This document shows, in pieces, positions 37,935 through 47,176 of a stretch of DNA of 64,000 nucleotides. The DNA is from Flavobacterium branchiophilum NBRC 15030 = ATCC 35035 (GTDB lineage: Bacteria; Bacteroidota; Bacteroidia; Flavobacteriales; Flavobacteriaceae): contig NZ_MUGT01000027.1 in assembly GCF_002217205.1 (NCBI RefSeq), positions 11,516 through 75,515 of the forward strand, in the 5' to 3' direction. The notes beneath the pieces were generated by a model. That model had not been told where the DNA came from. It ran no database searches and saw nothing but the letters and a program-made list of their open reading frames with translations. Numbering within the stretch: the first letter of the stretch is position 1; each line of letters opens with the position of its first letter. The position numbers were made by a program, and so were the translations under genes.

Positions 37935-38939
37935 ATGGAAGAGCATAGCACATCATTAGACATTAGAGCCATCAACGAAAAAATCGAAAGAGAAAGTGCT
38001 TTTATCGATTTGCTTACTATGGAAATGAACAAAGTAATTGTAGGACAAAAATACATGGTCGAACGGTTGTTGATTGGACTTTTAGGACAAGGTCATATCT
38101 TATTAGAAGGGGTGCCTGGATTGGCCAAAACATTGGCCATCAATACCCTGTCTCAAGCCGTGCACGGCAGTTTTAGTAGAATCCAATTTACGCCAGATTT
38201 GTTGCCTGCCGATGTAGTGGGAACAATGATTTACAACATCAAAGACAATGCTTTTTCTATCAAAAAAGGGCCTATTTTTGCAAATTTTGTACTTGCCGAC
38301 GAAATTAATCGTGCACCAGCCAAGGTACAATCGGCCTTGTTGGAAGCCATGCAAGAAAAACAAGTTACCATTGGCGATACTACCTTTAAGCTAGAAAAGC
38401 CATTTTTAGTTTTGGCCACACAAAACCCTGTCGAACAAGAAGGGACTTATCCGTTGCCCGAAGCACAAATGGATCGTTTTATGCTTAAAACGGTTATCGA
38501 TTATCCAAAAATGGAAGACGAACGATTAGTGGTGCGTCAAAACCTGAAAGGGGCATTTGAAAAAGTGAATGCCGTAGTATCTGTGGAACAAATTTTAAGA
38601 GCTCAAAGTGCTGTTAGAGAGGTATATATGGACGAAAAAATAGAAAAATACATCCTCGATATTATTTTTGCAACCCGCTACCCCGAAAAATACAAACTCG
38701 AAAGTTTGAAGCCCTTAATTAGTTTTGGAGCTTCGCCTCGTGGCAGCATCAATTTGGCAATAGCCGCAAAATGTTATGCGTTTATCAAGCGTAGAGGCTA
38801 CGTAATTCCAGAGGATGTGCGTGCAGTAGTTCATGATGTATTGCGTCATCGAATAGGAATTACTTATGAAGCCGAGGCCGAAAATGTAACCTCGGTAGAT
38901 ATCATCAACAAAATTGTAAACGAAATTGAAGTACCTTAA
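37935..38939 (+). CDS. MoxR-family AAA ATPase
   Basis: 334 residues. Walker A GVPGLAKT (59-66), Walker B and sensor motifs LADEINRAPAK (120-130) and LATQNPVEQEGTYPLPEAQ mark it as a MoxR AAA ATPase. These act as chaperones for von Willebrand factor A proteins. It opens the eight-gene cluster running to 46982, followed by a DUF58 protein and VWA proteins. In Bacteroidota this moxR-bat cluster is linked to aerotolerance or envelope stress. The DUF58 gene starts 80 bp later. Confidence 0.93.
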   Translation: MEEHSTSLDIRAINEKIERESAFIDLLTMEMNKVIVGQKYMVERLLIGLLGQGHILLEGVPGLAKTLAINTLSQAVHGSFSRIQFTPDLLPADVVGTMIYNIKDNAFSIKKGPIFANFVLADEINRAPAKVQSALLEAMQEKQVTIGDTTFKLEKPFLVLATQNPVEQEGTYPLPEAQMDRFMLKTVIDYPKMEDERLVVRQNLKGAFEKVNAVVSVEQILRAQSAVREVYMDEKIEKYILDIIFATRYPEKYKLESLKPLISFGASPRGSINLAIAAKCYAFIKRRGYVIPEDVRAVVHDVLRHRIGITYEAEAENVTSVDIINKIVNEIEVP

Positions 38940-39019
38940 TTTTTTGTTTCAAATATAAAGCTTCAAGTTTAAAAAAAAACTTGAAACAAGGAATACCTGA
39001 AACCTGAAACCAAGCAGCA

Positions 39020-39883
39020 ATGGAAACAAAAGAGTTACTGAAAAAAGTTCGCAAAATAGAAATAAAAACCCGACGATTGAGCAATCACATCTTTTCGGGC
39101 GAATACCATACGTCGTTTAAAGGCAAAGGAATGACTTTTGCCGAGGTACGTCCTTATCAATATGGCGACGATATTAGAGCTATCGATTGGAACGTAACGG
39201 CCCGCTACAACGAAACACACATCAAGGTTTTTGAAGAAGAACGGGAACTTACTATGCTATTGATGGTAGATATTTCTGGTTCTGAAAGTTTTGGTTCCAA
39301 AAACCAATTTAAAGAAGAAATTGTTACCGAAATAGCCGCAACAATGGCTTTTTCGGCTACACAAAACAACGATAAAATTGGACTTATTTTATTTTCTGAC
39401 CAAATAGAGCTGTATATTCCGCCCAAAAAAGGCAAATCACATGTGTTGAGAATCATCCGAGAGATGATTGAATTTGAGCCCAAAAGCAAAAAAACCAACT
39501 TGGCACAAGCACTTCAATTTTTGTCGGGAACTCAAAAAAAGAAGGCCATAGTGTTTTTAATCTCAGATTTTATGTCTCAAAATTATGAACACCCCCTTAA
39601 AATTGCCAGCAAAAAGCACGACATTACAGGGATTAGAGTATATGATGCCCGAGAAGAAAAAATGCCCAATTTGGGTGTAGTTGCCATGCAAGATGCCGAA
39701 ACGGGTGTTACCCAATGGATAGACACAAGTGCCCAGTCGGTGCGGTTGAATTATGAAAAACACTACCATGAAAATGTACATTTTTTTAAAGATACTTTTA
39801 GAAAATGCGGTGCAGGCACTGTTCAAACTAGAGTTGATGAAAACTATGTTACCAAATTATTAACGTATTTCAAATCAAGGTAA
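39020..39883 (+). CDS. DUF58 VWA-like protein of the Bat cluster
   Basis: 287 residues. The DUF58 hallmark RPYQYGDDIRAIDWNVTAR is at 44-62, followed by a VWA fold with a MIDAS motif D84-S86-S88 (VDISGSES). It lacks membrane segments, so cytosolic. MoxR-DUF58 pairs are widespread: the ATPase is thought to act on the VWA domain. It lies between moxR and the next membrane protein gene, with the 39923 gene starting 39 bp after its stop. No separate symbol is used. Confidence 0.92.
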   Translation: METKELLKKVRKIEIKTRRLSNHIFSGEYHTSFKGKGMTFAEVRPYQYGDDIRAIDWNVTARYNETHIKVFEEERELTMLLMVDISGSESFGSKNQFKEEIVTEIAATMAFSATQNNDKIGLILFSDQIELYIPPKKGKSHVLRIIREMIEFEPKSKKTNLAQALQFLSGTQKKKAIVFLISDFMSQNYEHPLKIASKKHDITGIRVYDAREEKMPNLGVVAMQDAETGVTQWIDTSAQSVRLNYEKHYHENVHFFKDTFRKCGAGTVQTRVDENYVTKLLTYFKSR

Positions 39884-39922
39884 AATTGATCCATTACAAA
39901 TTGGTTTTGCTATTTTTATAAA

Positions 39923-41539
39923 ATGAAACAAAAATTATCCTTATTAATGCTTTTTGTAAGTACTATTTTGTTGGCACAAGACAAAATGGCTACTTCCATA
40001 GATGCTACCCAAAAAAAAATTGGAGCACAATTCAATATTACGCTCAAAACTACGGTCGATACGGGAACGGTAGTTGTTTTTCCTAAAGACAAAAAATGGG
40101 GTTCGTTTGAAGTAATTCGGGTTTATGTAACCGATACCATTCAAAAAGATGCTCAATATGAATTGATAAAAAAATATGGACTAACCCAATTTGACTCAGG
40201 ACAATATGTTATTCCAAAAATGAAAGTATTGATCAACAACAAACCCTTTTGGACAGACAGCCTCAAAGTGAAAGTTGCCGATGTTGTTGTAGATACACTC
40301 AAACAAAAAATGTTTGACATCAAGCCCATTGCAAGTCCTGAATCAAACAACAAAAACTGGTGGAAGTGGCTCTTGGGCCTGCTGCTCATTGGGGGCATTG
40401 TAGCCGCAGTGTATTATTTTATCAAGAAAAAACAAGCACAAAAACTAGAAAATGTGGGGTATGCTTCGCCTATTGAAAAAGCTATTGGCGAACTCAAATT
40501 GCTAGAAAAGAAAGGACTTTGGCAGAAAGGCGAAATCAAAACCCATTATAGCGAGCTAACAGACATTGCCCGAGAATATATAGAAGAGGTCATGGAAATT
40601 CCAGCCAAAGAAAGTACTACGGCAGAATTGATTTTGGCACTGAAAAAGGAAACAAAAACTAAAAAATTAGCCCTTTCAAAAGAAACAATCCTTGGTTTAG
40701 AAAAAGTGTTGAAACAAGCCGATTTGGTCAAATTTGCAAAAGTGTTGCCCGATGACGATTTTATTACCGCCGATCAGCAACGCATAGAAAACGTGATTAT
40801 TGCAGTACATCAATCGATTCCAACCGAAACCCCTTCGGAAACAGATCATTTGGACAACAACATTCAAAAAGAAAAATTACAAAGAAAACAAAAAATCAAA
40901 CGCATTGTCATCTCTGTATTGGTAGCTATAATGTTGCTTTTTGCAACAACCATTTATTTTATTGCCACCCGAGGATTTGATTATGTAAAAGACAATGTGA
41001 TTGGACATCCAACCAAAGAATTATTGGACGGACAGTGGGTATATAGCGAATATGGCATTGGCAATGTAGGGCTAGAAACCCCAAAAGTGTTGCAACGCAT
41101 GGACATTAGCAAGCTTATTCCAAAAGAAGTTTTGGACATAACAAAAGACGGTTCCATGTTTGGATATGGTAGTTTACTCGATAGTTTTTATGTATTGGTA
41201 ACATCTACGGCCTACAAACAAGAAACGGAAATGGATTTGAAAAAAGCTATCGAAGGTACTTTGCAATCATGGCAAGCCGTTGGGGCACAAAATATTGTTC
41301 AAAACCAAGAAGACTTTCAAACCAAACAAGGAGTTCAGGGTGTAAAAGCCACTGGAACAATGGAAGTTATGGATCCTGTGTCTAAACAAAAGCAAAATAC
41401 GATTTTTGAAATTATCGTTTTTAAAGAAAATGGAGGCTTTCAGCAAGTGGTTATTGTACACAAAGGAGGCGATATGTATGGCAATCAAATTGCAAACAGA
41501 ATTATAGAATCTATCGAAATCAAAAACACAAAATCATAA
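39923..41539 (+). CDS. Bat-locus membrane protein, unknown
   Basis: 538 residues with a signal peptide (MKQKLSLLMLFVSTILLA). A periplasmic beta-rich part spans residues 20-145, a membrane segment lies at about 147-167 (WWKWLLGLLLIGGIVAAVYYF), a cytoplasmic helical region follows to about 320, and a second membrane segment is at about 322-345. A periplasmic C-terminal domain fills the rest. Bacteroidota Bat clusters carry a gene at this place that is rarely described. It overlaps the batA start by one base (TAATG), so it is translationally coupled. Confidence 0.8.
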   Translation: MKQKLSLLMLFVSTILLAQDKMATSIDATQKKIGAQFNITLKTTVDTGTVVVFPKDKKWGSFEVIRVYVTDTIQKDAQYELIKKYGLTQFDSGQYVIPKMKVLINNKPFWTDSLKVKVADVVVDTLKQKMFDIKPIASPESNNKNWWKWLLGLLLIGGIVAAVYYFIKKKQAQKLENVGYASPIEKAIGELKLLEKKGLWQKGEIKTHYSELTDIAREYIEEVMEIPAKESTTAELILALKKETKTKKLALSKETILGLEKVLKQADLVKFAKVLPDDDFITADQQRIENVIIAVHQSIPTETPSETDHLDNNIQKEKLQRKQKIKRIVISVLVAIMLLFATTIYFIATRGFDYVKDNVIGHPTKELLDGQWVYSEYGIGNVGLETPKVLQRMDISKLIPKEVLDITKDGSMFGYGSLLDSFYVLVTSTAYKQETEMDLKKAIEGTLQSWQAVGAQNIVQNQEDFQTKQGVQGVKATGTMEVMDPVSKQKQNTIFEIIVFKENGGFQQVVIVHKGGDMYGNQIANRIIESIEIKNTKS

Positions 41540-42540
41540 TGGAAAAAGTAACTTTTTTAAATCCAGGTTTCTTTTGGTTGTTTTTGCTTTTGCCATTTGC
41601 CATAGCTTGGCATTTTTGGAAAAAAAATCAAAATGCACCAACGCTAACGGTAAGTGCTATCAAAGGTTTTGAAGGGAGTACTACGCTAAAAATCAAGCTC
41701 AGACCAATATTAATAGTCTTGAGAATGTTGGCTTTGAGCGCCATTATCATTGCTATGGCCCGTCCACGAACGGTGGACATTAGCAATCAAACCAAAATTA
41801 CAAAAGGGATAGACATTGTAATGGCCATAGACGTGTCGGGTAGTATGCTGGCCAAAGACTTGAAACCCAATAGGATGGAAGCACTAAAGGACGTTGCCGA
41901 AGGATTTGTATCCAACAGACCCAACGACCGTATTGGGCTAGTAGTATATGCCTCTGAAGCTTATACCAAAACACCCGTAACAAGCGACAAAGCCATTATA
42001 CTAGAAGCCATCAAAGGCATAAAATACGACCGTGTGCTACAAGACGGAACAGGAATAGGTATGGGACTAACCACTGCCGTAAACCGACTTAAGGACAGCA
42101 AAGCCAAAAGCAAAGTGGTGATTTTATTGACGGATGGTGTAAATAACAATGGATTTATAGAACCCGAAACCGCATCAGACATTGCCCGAGAATTTGGCAT
42201 AAAAGTATATACTATTGGTATTGGCACCAATGGGAATGCCGAATTTCCGTATGCTATTGCTCCAAATGGCACTTTCTTGTTTAGAATGATGCCTGTAGAA
42301 ATAGACGAAAAACTATTGAAAAGTATTGCCAAAAACACAGGAGGCAAATACTTTAGAGCCACAAGCAACAGCAAGCTCGAGGCCATTTATAACGAAATAA
42401 ACAAACTAGAAACAACCGAAATTGAAGAGCTGAAATTTTATGATTATGATGAAAAATTCAGGCCATTTGCATTATTAGCCTTTATGGCATTAATTGTAGA
42501 ATTTGGTTTAAGAAAAACAATTTTCAAAAGTTTTATTTAA
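41539..42540 (+). CDS. batA: BatA-like VWA membrane protein
   Basis: 333 residues. Membrane segments lie at about 10-26 and 55-75 and another near the C-terminus (about 315-330), with a VWA domain between. The MIDAS motif is D98-S100-S102 (AIDVSGSM), with TDGVNNNG later in the domain. It is a typical BatA of the aerotolerance operon. Its ATG overlaps the preceding stop by one base. The batB start is 61 bp later. Position and the paired VWA genes support the assignment. Confidence 0.9.
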   Translation: MEKVTFLNPGFFWLFLLLPFAIAWHFWKKNQNAPTLTVSAIKGFEGSTTLKIKLRPILIVLRMLALSAIIIAMARPRTVDISNQTKITKGIDIVMAIDVSGSMLAKDLKPNRMEALKDVAEGFVSNRPNDRIGLVVYASEAYTKTPVTSDKAIILEAIKGIKYDRVLQDGTGIGMGLTTAVNRLKDSKAKSKVVILLTDGVNNNGFIEPETASDIAREFGIKVYTIGIGTNGNAEFPYAIAPNGTFLFRMMPVEIDEKLLKSIAKNTGGKYFRATSNSKLEAIYNEINKLETTEIEELKFYDYDEKFRPFALLAFMALIVEFGLRKTIFKSFI

Positions 42541-42601
42541 CAACGTAATGCCATCAAAGCGACTGTTTTTTTAACATAAAAAAACAATAAAAGATAAAGT
42601 A

Positions 42602-43633
42602 ATGTACGATTTAGACGAAAAAAAATATTTTTATTTGTTGCCCATCATCTTGATGTTAGGGGTCTTGTTTTTCTATAATCAAATATGGAAAAAGAAAAAG
42701 CAACAAGAATTTGGCGATTTAGATTTAGTTCAAAAATTAAGTCCAAACCATTCGCAGTTTAAACCCATCCTCAAATTTGTAGTTTTTAGCATAGCCCTAC
42801 TTTGTTTGGTTATTGCGCTTGTCAATCCAAGGATTGGTACAAAAATGGAAACCGTAAAACGAGAAGGTATCGACATAGTGTTTGCATTAGACGTTTCAAA
42901 AAGTATGCTTTGCGAAGATATTGCTCCAAACAGGCTCGACAAAAGCAAACAATTGGTATCCCAAATTATTGGGCAATTGGGCAACGACCGTATAGGAATA
43001 GTGGCTTATGCGGGCAGTGCTTTTCCTGTTTTGCCTATTACAACAGATTATAGCGTTGCCAAAATGTTTATGCAAAGTGCCAATACTGATATGGTATCGT
43101 CTCAAGGAACATCATTAGAAGAAGCCATAAAACTAGCATCAACATTTTATGACGATAAAAAAACCAGTAAATTATTGATTCTTATTTCTGATGGTGAAGA
43201 CCATTCTGAAGGGGCCGAAGCCGCTGCCGAAGCTGCCAACAAACTTGGAATGAAAATTATTACCATTGGCGTTGGTACAGAAAACGGAGGAAAAATTCCT
43301 TTGAAACAAAACGGTGTGTTACAAGGATTTAAGAAAGACAATCAAGGAGCCGAAGTAATAACCAAACGCAATGTAGCAGGATTAACCAAAATTGCCAAAG
43401 CCACAAAAGGAGGCTACGTGGACGGCAACAACACCAAAGAAGTTTTAGAATACATCAAAAATGCGTTGAACAACATACAGAAAACAACATTTGAAGCCAC
43501 ACAAATGGCAGAATTTCAGGCCCAATTCCAATGGTTTTTAGGTATTGCATTGGTATTGCTTTTTGTAGATGTTTTCTTTTTAGAAAGGAAAACAAAATGG
43601 ATAAAAAACCTGAATTTGTTTAATGAAAAATAA
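42602..43633 (+). CDS. batB: BatB-like VWA membrane protein
   Basis: 343 residues. Membrane segments at about 9-25 and 58-76, a VWA domain with MIDAS D97-S99-S101 (ALDVSKSM), and a C-terminal membrane segment near 305-325. The TPITTD..SDGEDHSEGAEAA segments match VWA of this family. It is the second VWA partner of BatA; MIDAS motifs in both suggest metal-dependent contact. The batC frame overlaps its 3' end by 11 bp if the first ATG is used. Confidence 0.9.
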   Translation: MYDLDEKKYFYLLPIILMLGVLFFYNQIWKKKKQQEFGDLDLVQKLSPNHSQFKPILKFVVFSIALLCLVIALVNPRIGTKMETVKREGIDIVFALDVSKSMLCEDIAPNRLDKSKQLVSQIIGQLGNDRIGIVAYAGSAFPVLPITTDYSVAKMFMQSANTDMVSSQGTSLEEAIKLASTFYDDKKTSKLLILISDGEDHSEGAEAAAEAANKLGMKIITIGVGTENGGKIPLKQNGVLQGFKKDNQGAEVITKRNVAGLTKIAKATKGGYVDGNNTKEVLEYIKNALNNIQKTTFEATQMAEFQAQFQWFLGIALVLLFVDVFFLERKTKWIKNLNLFNEK

Positions 43634-43643
43634 TTTGATACAC

Positions 43644-44402
43644 ATGAAAAAACAAGCAAAGATAATATTGTTGCTCACATTTACCCTGTTGCTAAATAGT
43701 ATAAGTGTGTGCGCACAAAACAAAGATATTACCACAGGCAATGACTTGTTTCAAGCCAAAAAATATACAGATGCCGAAGCCAATTATCGATTGGCAAACA
43801 GCAAAACAACACAAAAAAACATTCCTACATACAATTTAGGTAACGCAATTTATGTTCAAAAACAACATGGCGAAGCTAAACTAGCATTTAATAAAGCAGC
43901 CAAAACCGCCAAAGTATTTCCAGAAAAACACAATGCTTATCATAATTTGGGCAACGCTTGTATGCAAGAAAAAAATTATGAAGAAGCGGTAGAAGCTTAT
44001 AAAAATGCCCTTCGGAATAATCCAAATGACGAAGAAACCCGATATAATTTTGCATTGGCAAAAAAAATGAATAAAGAACATCCCAATCAAAATAAAGACA
44101 AAAACAAAGACAAAGATAAAAACAAAGACAAGAAAGACGATAAAAAGCAAGGCGACCAAGACAAAAAAGACAATCAAGGCGACCAAGATAAAGACAAAAA
44201 AGACGGTAAAGGCAACGACAAAAAAGACAACAAAGGACAAAACCCAGACCAAGGCGAGCCAAAAGAAAAACCAGGAGAAATATCTAAACAAAGGCTTCAA
44301 AACTTGATGGAGGCCGTAAACAACGAAGAGAAAAAAGTACAAGACAAAGTCAATGCACAAAAGGTAAAAGGCAAACCAAAACAAACAGAAAAAGATTGGT
44401 AG
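43644..44402 (+). CDS. batC: BatC-like TPR protein
   Basis: 252 residues from the ATG at 43644 (MKKQAKIILLLTFTLLLNS, signal peptide); an ATG at 43623 would start inside batB. Two to three TPRs cover residues 25-135 (TYNLGNAIYVQKQHGEAKLAF, YHNLGNACMQEKNYEEAVEAY). A very Lys/Asp-rich linker (about 145-205) follows, then a helical tail. TPRs fit a protein-protein scaffold in the Bat complex. The Lys/Asp tract gives a long antisense reading frame that I reject as a shadow. Confidence 0.88.
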   Translation: MKKQAKIILLLTFTLLLNSISVCAQNKDITTGNDLFQAKKYTDAEANYRLANSKTTQKNIPTYNLGNAIYVQKQHGEAKLAFNKAAKTAKVFPEKHNAYHNLGNACMQEKNYEEAVEAYKNALRNNPNDEETRYNFALAKKMNKEHPNQNKDKNKDKDKNKDKKDDKKQGDQDKKDNQGDQDKDKKDGKGNDKKDNKGQNPDQGEPKEKPGEISKQRLQNLMEAVNNEEKKVQDKVNAQKVKGKPKQTEKDW

Positions 44403-44438
44403 GAAGCTTTGTATTAGAACAAGAATGAACAAGTAAAA

Positions 44439-46211
44439 ATGAAAAAATATTTATTAATATTACTTATATGTAGTCAAAGTATTTTGGCTCAAATGCAATT
44501 TGAAGCTAAAGTATCGAAAACCACACTTGGAATCAACGAGAATTTGAGGGTTGATTTTTCGATGAATTTTGATGGAGACAATTTTGTACCCCCAAATTTT
44601 CAGGCAGATGGTTTTCGGGTGGTTGGCGGACCAAGCCAACAGGTTAGTCAAACTTGGGTAAATGGAAGAGGTACTTTTAATAAAGCCTATTCCTATTACT
44701 TGTTGCCCCTTCAAAAAGGGGTTTTAACATTAAAATCGGCCACGATCGAATACAACGGGCAAGTGTTCAAATCGAATCCCGTAAAAATTACAGTTACCAA
44801 CGCCGTGCAACGACCAAGAGACCCAAGCGAACAGCCGCAACTGTCGGCAGACACAGAGTTGCACTTGGTAGCCGATGTTTCTAAAACCAATCCTTATATC
44901 AACGAACCCATAACGGTGGTGTATAAATTGTATTTTAGTAACAATATTGGAATTACCAATTTTTTGGAAGCCAATAAACCAAAATACAATGATTTTTGGA
45001 GTCAGAATATCGAAATCAAAGAGCTACAATTAGAACAAGCCAAATTCAAAGGCGAAGACTACCGGTATGTAGTGTTGAAAAAAGTAGTTTTGTATCCACA
45101 AAAATCGGGCAAACTCGAAATAGAGCCACTTGCTATTGATGTAGATGTGCAATTACCAACCAATAGGCGTAATATTTTTGGTCAAATAATGATTGTCGAA
45201 GATCAAAAACGGGTGTCGGCAGGTAACAAAGTGATCAACGTTAAACCCCTTCCTGAGGCAGGCAAACCTATTGATTTTACGGGTGCTGTGGGGCAATTTG
45301 CCTTTAAAGTAACGCCATCTAAAACGAGTTTGAAAAGTGGCGAAAGTTTGAATTTGAATGTAAGTGTATCGGGCAAAGGCAATTTGAAATTGTTTTCGTT
45401 GCCCAAACCAGTTGTGCCAACCGCCCTCGAAATGTATGATCCAGAACACACCGAGAACATTACCACCCCTTTGAGTGGCATGACGGGCAGCATTACAGAC
45501 AAATATGTTATAGTACCCCAATTTAAAGGCAAATATCCTGTAAAACCAATGACTTTTTCCTATTTTGATCCTAGTTCGGGCACCTATAAAACCCTTACAT
45601 CGCCCGAAATTATGGTAGATGTACTCGAAGGACCAGAATATGTATCGACTACTCCTGTTGTAGGAATTGGTAAAGCCAATAAGGTAAAAAATCTAAAAAT
45701 GATAGACAATTTGACCAAAACCCAATGGATTTCTACAAAACGAAACGACTTTTTGGGTTCTGCAAAATGCTATTTATTTTTGCTATTGCCATTGCTAATG
45801 ATTCCAATTATTATTTTCTTGAAAAAGAAGAAAGAAGCTTTAGACAGCGACATTGTGGGCAATAGAATCCGAATGAATCAAAAATTGGCCAAAAAATATT
45901 TGTCGCAAGCCAAGAAACAATTGCAAAACAAAGCCGCTTTTTATATTGCATTGGAAAAAGCCATGCACAACTTTTTGAAAGCCAAGCTGCATCTTGAAAC
46001 AACCGAAATGAGCAAAGAAAACATCGAGGCTTTGTTGCTGGGCAAAAGTGCAAATCCCGAAACGGTAACTGCCTTTTTAGACCTTACAGAAAATTGTGAA
46101 ATAGCCCGATATGCTCCATCATCTGCTGCTAGTATCCAACAGGATTATGATAGAGCCGTAATGATTATCAGCGATTTAGAAAAACAATTGAGTCAATCAA
46201 CCAAACAATAA
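44439..46211 (+). CDS. batD: BatD-like protein
   Basis: 590 residues with a signal peptide (MKKYLLILLICSQSILA). The large periplasmic part, roughly residues 20-440, is beta-rich, as in the BatD family (oxygen tolerance domain), with repeats such as SADTELHLVADVSKTNPYINEP. A membrane segment lies at about 447-465 (CYLFLLLPLLMIPIIIFL). The cytoplasmic tail is helical. The genomic place after batC and before batE, along with the fold, supports the name. Confidence 0.9.
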   Translation: MKKYLLILLICSQSILAQMQFEAKVSKTTLGINENLRVDFSMNFDGDNFVPPNFQADGFRVVGGPSQQVSQTWVNGRGTFNKAYSYYLLPLQKGVLTLKSATIEYNGQVFKSNPVKITVTNAVQRPRDPSEQPQLSADTELHLVADVSKTNPYINEPITVVYKLYFSNNIGITNFLEANKPKYNDFWSQNIEIKELQLEQAKFKGEDYRYVVLKKVVLYPQKSGKLEIEPLAIDVDVQLPTNRRNIFGQIMIVEDQKRVSAGNKVINVKPLPEAGKPIDFTGAVGQFAFKVTPSKTSLKSGESLNLNVSVSGKGNLKLFSLPKPVVPTALEMYDPEHTENITTPLSGMTGSITDKYVIVPQFKGKYPVKPMTFSYFDPSSGTYKTLTSPEIMVDVLEGPEYVSTTPVVGIGKANKVKNLKMIDNLTKTQWISTKRNDFLGSAKCYLFLLLPLLMIPIIIFLKKKKEALDSDIVGNRIRMNQKLAKKYLSQAKKQLQNKAAFYIALEKAMHNFLKAKLHLETTEMSKENIEALLLGKSANPETVTAFLDLTENCEIARYAPSSAASIQQDYDRAVMIISDLEKQLSQSTKQ

Positions 46212-46238
46212 TTGTACAAAAAATTAGACATCATCAAC

Positions 46239-46982
46239 ATGAGATATTGTATCCTAATACTATTATTTTACTTACCATTTGCCACAGCACAAAATAACTT
46301 TGAGTCGGGCAATGTGCTGTATAAATCAGGGCAATACCAAGCCGCTTTAGAGGCTTATCAAAATATTTTATCGACACACAAACAGTCGTCTGAACTGTAT
46401 TTTAATATGGGTAATTGCTATTATAAACTCAACCAAGTGGCACCTGCTATTTATTATTATGAAAAAGCATTGGTGCTAAACCCCAAAAATGCCGCTGCCG
46501 AAAACAATTTGCAACTGGCCCACAAACTACAAATAGACGACATTAAGGACGTGCCAAAAGTGGGTTTTGCAAAATTGCTTCAAAACCTAACGGGAACATT
46601 TCATTACAATACTTGGGCTTGGATAGCTGTGGGCTTTAGTGTTGGGGTGTTGTTGTTTTTTTGTTTGTATTATTTTTCAGAAAATACCACATTCAAACGA
46701 TTTTTCTTTGTTACAATGGCCTTGTGTTTGTTGTCCATTTTAATAAGTTTAGGATCTGGAATATATGAAAAAAACGTATTTGATAATGACAGGCCAGCCA
46801 TTATATTTGCGGCATCTACTGGGCTCAAAAAGACCCCCACAGCCAACTCCAAAAATATAAAAGTGCTGCACGAAGGCACAAAAGTAATGGTGTTTGAAAC
46901 CCAAAATAATTTTCAAAAAGTACAACTAACCGATGGTACAAAGGGTTGGCTTTTAAAATCAGACATCAAAGAAGTAAAATAG
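46239..46982 (+). CDS. batE: BatE-like TPR/SH3 protein
   Basis: 247 residues from the ATG at 46239 (MRYCILILLFYLPFATAQ signal peptide); a TTG 27 nt upstream is less likely. TPRs cover about 20-95 (LYKSGQYQAALEAYQN, NMGNCYYKLNQVAPAIYYYEKAL). Two membrane segments lie near 130-150 and 160-180. The C-terminal SH3-like domain (HEGTKVMVFETQNNFQKVQL) ends at a lysine-rich tail. It closes the Bat cluster, and a strong terminator follows. Confidence 0.88.
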   Translation: MRYCILILLFYLPFATAQNNFESGNVLYKSGQYQAALEAYQNILSTHKQSSELYFNMGNCYYKLNQVAPAIYYYEKALVLNPKNAAAENNLQLAHKLQIDDIKDVPKVGFAKLLQNLTGTFHYNTWAWIAVGFSVGVLLFFCLYYFSENTTFKRFFFVTMALCLLSILISLGSGIYEKNVFDNDRPAIIFAASTGLKKTPTANSKNIKVLHEGTKVMVFETQNNFQKVQLTDGTKGWLLKSDIKEVK

Positions 46983-46991
46983 CAAACACAG

Positions 46992-47030
46992 AAAAACCCT
47001 TAAAATCAGTTACTGATTTTAAGGGTTTTT
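46992..47030 (+). terminator. Terminator of the moxR-bat operon
   Basis: 17-bp stem AAAACCCTTAAAATCAG / CTGATTTTAAGGGTTTT with a 3-nt loop and T-rich end, 10 bp after the batE stop. Confidence 0.9.
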
Positions 47031-47035
47031 ATCTA

Positions 47036-47068
47036 ATACCAAATATATTTTATATGTATATTTGGTAT
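47036..47068. repeat. Palindrome with TATATTTGGTAT arm
   Basis: 12-bp arms ATACCAAATATA / TATATTTGGTAT around a 9-nt spacer. The same right arm is found alone at 1-12 and 1478-1489. No U run, so it is not a plain terminator; a DNA-binding site or decayed element is possible. Confidence 0.4.
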
Positions 47069-47090
47069 AATATTGTGAAATAATTTTTTT

Positions 47091-47137
47091 TGAGGCAAAA
47101 AAAGCCTCAAAAAAGGATTTCTACTGCTATCCCTAAT
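47091..47137 (-). repeat. Dispersed intergenic element, copy 3
   Basis: On the minus strand it reads TTAGGGATAGCAGTAGAAAT then CCTTTTTTGAGGC, with a GAGGC/GCCTC hairpin at its end that may also act as a bioB terminator. The longer 3' half seen in copy 1 is missing. Confidence 0.45.
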
Positions 47138-47176
47138 GCACTAAATAATCATTCAGCCATACAAATATAAAATGGC

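Noticed and set aside
43881-44432. Hydrophobic antisense frames opposite batC
   Set aside because: They arise from the Lys/Asp-rich linker read backwards, and lie inside an operon on the other strand.
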